From: Phaeosaccion multiseriatum
Taxonomy: Eukaryota; Ochrophyta, other classes
DNA: 64,000 bases
Direction of reading: 5' to 3'
Assembly (NCBI GenBank): GCA_965112735.1
Contig: OZ218964.1
Location: 2,356,001 to 2,420,000 of the forward strand
This document shows, in pieces, positions 57,233 to 64,000 of this stretch. Each line of letters starts with the position of its first letter. Position 1 is the stretch's first letter. The translations under genes were made by a program, and so were the position numbers. The notes beneath the pieces were generated by a model. That model saw only the letters and a program-made list of their open reading frames with translations, searched no databases and was not told where the DNA came from.

Positions 57233-57330
57233 ATTGGGGAAGCTCTCCCCTCTACGCAGGGCCTGCCCCAGGTGCTGGGCCTGGAGTTGTTGAGGGCAGT
57301 GAATTCGGGGGGGAAGAGACGCACATGCAT

Positions 57331-57744
57331 AGGATAAAAGGGATCAACGGGAAGTTGCTGACTGCTTCGATACGTGCGCATCCCAGGGAACGTATCCGTT
57401 ACCCCCCCTCCCTTTCCTCTTTCCAGATCTATTTCCTCAAAGTGGGGGAGAGGCCCATACACCGGATAAAAAGGGAACAGAGAGCTGCCCATTGCGTCGA
57501 CACGTGAACTTCCCACCGCACAAGGACCCTTTCTATGCTATACTCTTTCCTAAGGGCATCGTCTTATAGGAGGGCGCTAACAAGTCGTACCTCGCGCGTT
57601 AACGTTGCCTGATGCGCCATGGTGAGCAAGCGGCCCCTCCCTTGACACAGTAGTGCTGACAAGGGGGCTACAGAAGGCCCTCTCCGCGCCTGCTGTGCAG
57701 TAGTCGGTCGTTCTGCCTTTTATATGGCCTCCCCATTATTATTA
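57331..57744. other. 5' spacer of ANK copy 13
   Basis: ANK exon 1 (57591-57620, minus). Same deletions as the copy 5 spacer, plus loss of cctccg near 57386. No plus-strand gene. Confidence 0.4.
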
Positions 57745-58330
57745 TATTTTTTTTTCTTTTGTCTAAAAGTAACGTCTCCACCGCCCCGGGGGACAAAAGT
57801 TGATACATTCTGTATTGACTTGGGTGGCGAGTGCTTTCATAAATATCAAATGCGCCTTGCTGTTCCATCCCAAAAGGGACGAGATGGTACCTCGTGGGGT
57901 CATAGTGGATGTCTCCACCCTGGCCCTCCATGCCTACCTGTGGCACCCCATACTTGGTGCGCTTGGTGGCTTCAGCCTTCTTGGCTGCCGCACAAGTGCT
58001 TCCTTCGATGCCTTGGCCCTATTGGTGATGTTGGTGGCATCAGTGAGCGTGACGTCGATCATCAGGGACTTGTGGCCATCCCCATAGTACTCGTGGTCAG
58101 ATGGAAGCTCGAACATCCTGGGGGGAGTCACGATGTCCATCTCCATCTGTTTGGCCACGTGGGCGTCACCCCTCACGCCGTTGCCCCCCCCTTTCCCTCG
58201 TCTCGCGGTGACGGTTCGTTCCCTCATGAAGGGGAAGCCGATGTTCTGCACTATCCCTCTGCCCAGTCAGGCCCTCGCTCTTCATCAACGCGACAAGTGC
58301 CTTCTGCACAGCATTGGAGGTCTCGGAAGG
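57745..58330 (-). mobile_element. Retroelement-like fragment R4, variant
   Basis: Two ORFs on the minus strand, 57934-58251 and 57668-57946, split by a 2-nt gain near 57992. About 30 bp near 57805-57865 are present here but missing in R1-R3, giving an alternative ending (GMEQQGAFDIYE). A-rich tail near 57745-57758. This copy may keep ancestral sequence lost by a deletion in the others. Confidence 0.45.
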
Positions 58331-59372
58331 CATTGGGTTTGGTGACCCGATTCACAGATCCTGATCCCAGGGGGGGGGAGTTCCTTGCGTGGGCGAGGGC
58401 AGAGGCTGTGTTGAGTGCGCACAGACGCGACCGCGCAGCTGCTGCTTAGATGAGCGGAGCTTGCCTTTGGCTTCCACACGAGCACAACCCCCGCTTAGGA
58501 CCTGGCGTTCACCTTTTCACGGCCTTCCCGGTCGGATACCTCTCCCCAACACTCACAATTAGGTAAGAGGGGGTACTTGCCAGTCGGAAGTTAGAGAGGA
58601 GGACGAGTCTTTGCGCACCCGGCACCGCCCCTCTGACGGTGCCGCGCACACTCCAACCCACCCGATTCTCTATCTCCCCGCGGTAGATCATACCAATGGG
58701 TACCCCTCGAATATCTCCCCACTGAGTCCACCAGTCCCCCGGGGCGGGTGTGTGGGAGAAGATTCACCGCGTTAGCTGCTTTCAGGGCAGCGACTCCTAT
58801 CCTCGCCTCCACTCAACCACACCACACCACAGTCCTCTTATGCCACATCCTCAAGTTTCTAAACCCCATCCTCCCTCGCCAGTCCGTGAAAAGTCGTTTT
58901 CCCACCGGGGTACGAAAACTCCCCTTACAATTGCGTGTTTCTAAGCTGTGACTACTTGCTGTGCCCTGCATGCCCCACCCAGGAAGGAAGCCCTCAGCCT
59001 CTATCCATCGGGATTACAATCTCTCCCCCCTTCAAACGAGCTGACCCTCCCTCTCACCCCCCCCCCCTCAAGCTATACACTTCATCCATTGGTCCCATAA
59101 GCTACACACGTGACTCCCCTCCCCCCCCCGGACCCCCTACCTCCTGTACTCCGACTCCTCTCTGCGACAGAGCATCGCAATCACTTCGCCGCTCTTACAC
59201 CAAGCCAGTGTGCCGTGGGCTGTCTCTCTCCCTCGCATCGCATCCTCATGTACAGGTTCACTCGCATGGGCTGCATGACTGGTGCAAGCGAGCAAGCTGG
59301 AGCGGTACTCTTTCGTTGCCAAAGTCCTCGCTGCCCCTTCCAGCCCCCACCTCGCACATCCCTCCTACTCGC
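58331..59372. other. Spacer with second copy of 420-bp segment, before ANK 14
   Basis: About 58515-58930 repeats the segment of 20716-21150 with few differences. A minus-strand frame (YRGEIENRVGWSVRG ... KAVKR, 58509-58691) is open in this copy. ANK 3' flank follows. Confidence 0.42.
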
Positions 59373-60533
59373 TCAGCCCATCTCCTCCGCCATGCTCTCC
59401 CACGTCTCGCTCCCCACACTCCAGGGCCTCTCCAGCGGCAGGATTCCGCTCTCCTTGCCGAAGGTCGGATCCGCCCTTCGCATGAGGTCCAGCGCGGTTT
59501 GGGACCGGAAGAAGGCTGCTGCCGCCTCCATAAGTCGCTGCTCAATGTCCCGGCCGAGCTGCCACCACCGTGCCCCAGCCAAGGCCTTGTCCACCGAAGC
59601 ACCGGCCGAGAGGAGCTGCCGCGCAGTCCCGTGCTGGTCATTGTGGATGGCATAAAGGAGAGGGGTGCCACCCTGTGATGTCGTGACATCGATGGGGGAT
59701 CCCGCAGAGATGAGACGAGCGACGGCGGCCTCGCGCCCATTCTCCGCTGCAAGGTGGAGGGGTGAAGCGCCGATGTTGGTTCGTTTGTCCACACGTGCTC
59801 CCGCAGAAAGAAGCTTCTCCACCACGGCGTCGTGTCCCTGTAGAGAGGCACCGTGAAGAGGAGTGGAACCTTCGAGGTCAGCCTTGTCGATGCTGGCGTG
59901 GGCCCAGATGAGCTGCTGTACGATGCCCGCATGCCCATTAATCGATGCCGCCAGAAGCGGAGTAGTCCCGACATAACTTGCGTGGTCCACATCCGCTTGG
60001 GCTGAGATGAGGAGCCTTACAACAGAGCTATGTCCTTTCTGAGAGGCATACCAAATCGGAGAACAACCGTGTTCGTCCGCCAAGTCGACGTTAGCACGCG
60101 CCGAGAGCAGCTGCTGCACTGTCGTAGAGTGCCCCATTACTGATGCTGCAATCAAGGGAGTAGCGCCTGTGGCATCCACTTGGTCGACAGGGGCTCCAAT
60201 GTCCAACAGCCGCCTCACCACCTGATCGCGTCCGTTGCCGCTAGATACTATCAATGGCGTGTCTCCGACGAGCCCGCATCTGGTGCGGAAGGAGGCCCCT
60301 TCCCGCAGCAGAAAGTCCATGACATCCAGCCGACCGTGTTGTGCAGCCCTCAACATTGCGGTGTATCCTTCTTCGTCGACAGGCTGATCCAAACTCGCTT
60401 TGCCACGTTTGGCGATGAGCTTCCCAACCACCGCTCTCACATTGGGGAAGCTCTCCCCTCTACGCAGGGCCTGCCCCAGCCGCCGCGCCTGGTGTTGTTG
60501 AGGGAAACGATGTCGGGGGGGAGAGGCGCACAT
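59373..60533 (-). CDS. Ankyrin-repeat protein, copy 14
   Basis: 386 codons, eight repeats and the tail (ALAGARWWQLGRD). Repeats 7-8 (ENGREAAVARL, SQGGTPLLYAI) resemble copies 6/12 and 2/7, while repeats 1-6 match copies 8/9. A splice acceptor before 60563 and candidate exon 1 at 60837-60869 are in phase. Divergent from copy X. Confidence 0.86.
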   Translation of the reverse strand: MCASPPRHRFPQQHQARRLGQALRRGESFPNVRAVVGKLIAKRGKASLDQPVDEEGYTAMLRAAQHGRLDVMDFLLREGASFRTRCGLVGDTPLIVSSGNGRDQVVRRLLDIGAPVDQVDATGATPLIAASVMGHSTTVQQLLSARANVDLADEHGCSPIWYASQKGHSSVVRLLISAQADVDHASYVGTTPLLAASINGHAGIVQQLIWAHASIDKADLEGSTPLHGASLQGHDAVVEKLLSAGARVDKRTNIGASPLHLAAENGREAAVARLISAGSPIDVTTSQGGTPLLYAIHNDQHGTARQLLSAGASVDKALAGARWWQLGRDIEQRLMEAAAAFFRSQTALDLMRRADPTFGKESGILPLERPWSVGSETWESMAEEMG

Positions 60534-60563
60534 GCATAGGATGAAAGGATCAATAAGAAGCTG

Positions 60564-61208
60564 CTGACTACTTCGATACGTGCGTATCCCACCACCTCAG
60601 GGATCGTATCCGAAAAGCCCCCCCTCGCTTTGCTCTCTCCGAAACACAGTCAGAGTCCATCTTTTTTTTAAAGCGGGGGAGAGGCCCATACACCGGATGA
60701 AAAGGGATCAACGGAGAGCTTCCCACTGCGTCGACACGTGAGCTTCCCACCGCAGCTTCCGTATCCACACAAGGACCCTCGCCATGCTCTATTCTTTCCT
60801 AAGGACACCGTCTTATAGGAGGGCGCTAGGTCGTACCTCGGGCGTTAACGTTGCCTGCTGCTGCGCCATGGTGAGCAAGCGGCCCCTCCCTTGAGACGGT
60901 AGTGCTGACAAGGGGGCTACAGGAGGCCTTCTCCCTGCTGCGCCTGCTGTGCAGTAGTTCGTCGCTCTGTCTTTTGTATCAGGCCTCCTCCCGCTGATAT
61001 GTTTAGTTATGGAGGCCTCTGAAGGCATTGGGTTTGGTGATCCGATTCACAGATCCCGATCCCAGGGGGGTGCGAGAGCAAGCAGAGCCGGGGGGGGTCA
61101 GTGGGAGGAGAAGGAGAAGGGCAAGCAAGAGCAGGAGCTGCTGTATGGACTCCTCTCCCTCCCGCGAGACCAGCGGAGCCCTTCATCTTCTCCCCCCTTC
61201 TCCTGCAG
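60564..61208. promoter_or_regulatory. Divergent spacer, ANK 14 / family C copy X
   Basis: ANK exon 1 (60837-60869, minus), an AT change (cttttttttaaagcg near 60660), and an interrupted G-run near 61065. Confidence 0.4.
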
Positions 61209-63775
61209 GGCCTGGGCATCAGCACTCCCTCCCCCGGTACGGCTCTGCCCTTCCAGCACCCCTGGACCGATTCAGAGGGCCTGGCCCCGTGGTACACCAC
61301 GAATGCGGAGTGGTGGCGACTGCGTGGGGGGTGCGTGAGCGAGCCAAGCTGTGAGCCCCCTGCTTTCGGCTAGATACAGCCTCACCTCCTCTTGAGGAGA
61401 GCTCCACTCGCCCACTCGCTTCCCCTCCCCCGCCCACCCCACCTCCCATACCCCATATCCCACACCCCCACAGCCGCTCAAACTCGTTCATTCTCCGGGC
61501 AGACAGGAGCTCCGCGTCGTCAGCGGGAGAAGGAGAGGGGGTGGGTAGCCGCACGCCGTCGCGAGGAGAGCATATAGACGAACTCGAAACCGAACTCGAT
61601 GCCGATGCCGATGTCAATGTCGATGTGGAAGGCGCGCCCCTGGGGGAAGCAGGGGTGAGGGGTGCCTCCATCTCCTTGTCCTCGGCCTCCCACGCGGCCT
61701 TGTTGCAGCGCATGGGTCTCGTGATACCCAACTTTGACCGTGTACAGCAGTATGAAGACCTGCAGCGGGAGCCGGAGATTCTCAGGGGGGAGGAGGAGAA
61801 GGACTACGCAGGAGGAGGGAGGAACGGAGCGACTAGAGGGGAGGGCTCTCGGCGGGGACAGACGACTCGGCCTGCCAGCGCTCGGCCTCGGATGGAGGGG
61901 TGCGCCGGACAGACCCAGGGGGGGCAGGGTGAGCAGGTACGGAAGGAAGCAAGTGGCTGTAGATGAAAGCTGAGGGCTGAAGGCTGAATGACAGCATTGT
62001 AGCAGCTGTTAAGGCCGAGTGAGGATGAAAGGGGGGTCGGTACCGGGATGTTGGGGGGGCAAAGGCGCAAAGGCGGCAAGGTGGATGATCAACAATTGAG
62101 TCCTTTTCGCTCTTCTTTCTCTCTGTCCCTCGCTCTGTCGCTCTCTTTTATCTCTCCCTCCCTTCCTCCCTCCCTTCCTCCCTCCCCCTCCCTCTGGCCG
62201 TGGGCCACAGACGCGTACACCGCTCTGCCTCGACAGCAGGCCAGGCAGCGCTCGCAGCGCCGGCGCCATGAAGAGGCGGAACGAACAGCGCCAGCAGCAG
62301 GGCAGAGGGGGCAAGGGCGGTAGAGAGGGAGGGCTGCTGATGCGGGGGGCAGCGGCAGTTCTGCAGCAACAGCGGCACTCCGGCCAAGCCTCTGCGGTGA
62401 GGGAGGGGAGGGAGGGAGGAAGAGACTTGGTGATACAGAGGGAGGGAGTGAGCGAGTGCGAGAGAGCGGGGGTGAAAGTGCGAGGGAGTTGAATTGGTGC
62501 AGGAGGAAGTGAGGGAGCGAGAGCGGGGGGGGGGGGGGAGGAAGAAGGGTAGCAGCGCCGCCAGCATGGCAGTGAGGTCTCGCAACAGAGAAGACAGCGA
62601 CGTGTGTATTGAATGAGTAATTGATGCCCTCGCACCCCGTACCCGGTCCCACGTGTGCTCTGCTGCTCTGCCGCACCATTCATGTCTGCTCAATCCTGCT
62701 CCACACGGTTCTACACCCCTCCTTTCTACTCCCCATCTCTCGTCCCAAAGGCCAAGCTTCGGAGTCGTCGGGAGAAGCAGCAGCAGCGGCGAGCAGAGGC
62801 CATCACAATGACAGGCGTGGTTGGATCCAGCACGGCCAGGGAAGGAGCAAGGACAGTGACGGCTGCTGCTGCTGTACCACCAACAGTTGTATCTCGAGAC
62901 GATGTGCTAGAGTGGGATACGCAGATGGAGATGGCACTGAACAGGAGGGCAGAGCTCGTCGAGGGCGGCAGGATGTTCGCCGTCAATGGAAGGTGAGGGG
63001 GGAGGAGGGAGGAAGGGGTGAGGGAGGGAGGGAGGGAGGGAGGGAGGGAGATGGCAGAGGATGGAGTATGCTATGGATCCAACGCACAAGGAGAGGGACC
63101 GACGAAACGATGGGTTGACTCCCCGCAGCACGGTGGTGCGCTCTGCTCTACCCCTAATGACATATGCTTCCTCCCTGCCTCCTTTCTTCCTTTCTTCATT
63201 CTTTCATTCCTTCCTTCCTTCCTTCCTTCCTTCCTTCCTTCCTTCCTTCCTTCCTTCCTTCCTTCCTTCCTTCCTTCCTTCCTTCCTTCCTTCCTTCCTT
63301 CCTTCCTTCCTTCCTTCCTTCCTTCCTTCCTTCCTTCCTTCCTTCCTTCCTTCCTTCCTTTCTTTCTTTCTTCCTTCCTTCCTCCCTCCCTCCCTCCCTT
63401 CCTTCCTTCCTTCCTTCCTTCCTTCCCTCCACTCATTGACTTAGCGTTCACTCTGACGACCTCCCCCCCCCCTCTCTCCTGTTCTCCACCCTCTCCACCC
63501 TCTCCTCCCCCTCCTCTCTGCCCACGCTTCCTCCCTTTTCTCCCCTGCTGCCAGAGAACAAGTACGCATCATCGAAGATCCTTCCGCCGCCGCCACCGGA
63601 GCGTCTTCCTTGCACAGAGACCGTTCCAGATCTGTGCAACAGCTTCGACCTCCCCCCTTGGAGTCAGCGCGGAGCAGTCTGCGATCGTTCCGGGCCTCGC
63701 GATCCCCCGGGATGGAGGGGAAGGGGCGGAAGGAGGATGCGTTGGGTGGAGGGCCAGGGGGAGGGGGGAGCATGA
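61209..63775 (+). CDS. Family C low-complexity/coiled-coil protein, copy X
   Basis: Proposed exons: A 61209-61334, B 61474-61928, C 62221-62310, D 62751-62916, E 63555-63775. B, D and E fit the phases. A lost 5 nt near 61306, and C is out of phase. The D donor is ATACGC instead of GTAAGC. E has a 3-nt in-frame loss (one Lys fewer in ASSKK). Exons D and E are close to those of copy IV. Confidence 0.4.
63179..63430. repeat. (TTCC)n array, copy X
   Basis: About 250 bp with TTTC variants at both ends. Confidence 0.95.
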
Positions 63776-64000
63776 GCCATCGGAGCGTTCTCAATCTCGC
63801 CATGGGGGGGGGGGGGGAGAAGCTCTGTCTATGGCTCCAACACTCAGGAGGAGGAGGAGGAGGAGGAGGAGGAGGGGGGCGTCACAAATGGCTTCAGTAC
63901 CACCAACACCAGGAGAGGGAGAAGGGGCTGGGAGGGGAGGGCAAGGTATTGGACTTGGGTATCAGCAGAGGCCCATTGGAAGCCCCGTCACAGGGACGGG
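63776..64000. other. Gly-rich coding-like tail of copy X, cut by window end
   Basis: Continues in the SHRSVLNLAM / Glu-run type frame with a GGA run at about 63847-63876. The window ends inside it. Confidence 0.4.

Noticed and set aside
1-64000. tRNA genes or bacterial-type promoters
   Set aside because: No cloverleaf with a TTCGA-type T-loop or -10/-35 pairs found by eye; gene structure is eukaryotic.

Overview
This is eukaryotic DNA, probably from a GC-rich protist or alga. Long ORFs are interrupted by GT-AG introns with pyrimidine-rich acceptors. There are intronic tetranucleotide arrays, a fragment that looks like a retroelement with an A-rich tail, and no bacterial-type operons or ribosome binding sites. 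I cannot name the species. A chromerid-like alveolate or a stramenopile is only a guess from composition and ankyrin-family expansion.

The whole window is one tandem array of 14 units (about 2.8 to 5.9 kb each). Each unit has an ankyrin-repeat (ANK) gene on the minus strand. Its 5' end faces a spacer of about 400-650 bp. On the other side of the spacer, on the plus strand, is either (a) a multi-exon low-complexity/coiled-coil gene, here called family C, or (b) a minus-strand fragment that looks like the C-terminal part of a reverse-transcriptase-type element. ANK main exons end (stop side) at or before the window start and at 2490, 8080, 13441, 18395, 21592, 27163, 32468, 37556, 43270, 48799, 51575, 56165 and 59373. 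Units that start from ANK 1, 5, 11 and 13 are the short type with the retroelement-like fragment. The other ten carry a family C copy (I to X).

Evidence for the ANK gene model: a short first exon (30 or 33 bp) begins at an ATG in a strong Kozak-like context and ends at a GTACGA-type donor. It is conserved in every unit and varies only by one CAG codon. It can splice in phase to a CAG about 10 codons before the conserved Met-Cys start of the long exon. Nine ANK copies (2, 3, 4, 6, 7, 9, 11, 12, 14) are open throughout. Copy 10 has a 4-nt deletion that an overlapping upstream ATG can rescue. Copies 5, 8 and 13 have broken N-termini. Copy 1 runs off the window. Copy 7 has three extra ankyrin repeats.

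Family C can be rebuilt as at least five exons (A-E) with matching splice phases, but none of the ten copies is intact under that model. Exons are missing in II, VII, VIII and IX, copies III, V and VI are cut inside exon E, and donor losses and 1-nt indels are common. TTCC arrays of about 50 to 550 bp lie in the intron before exon E. The contrast between mostly intact ANK ORFs and decaying partner genes, with repeat shuffling between ANK copies, suggests a locus that evolves by unequal crossing-over and gene conversion. Homopolymer-linked frameshifts could also be sequencing errors.
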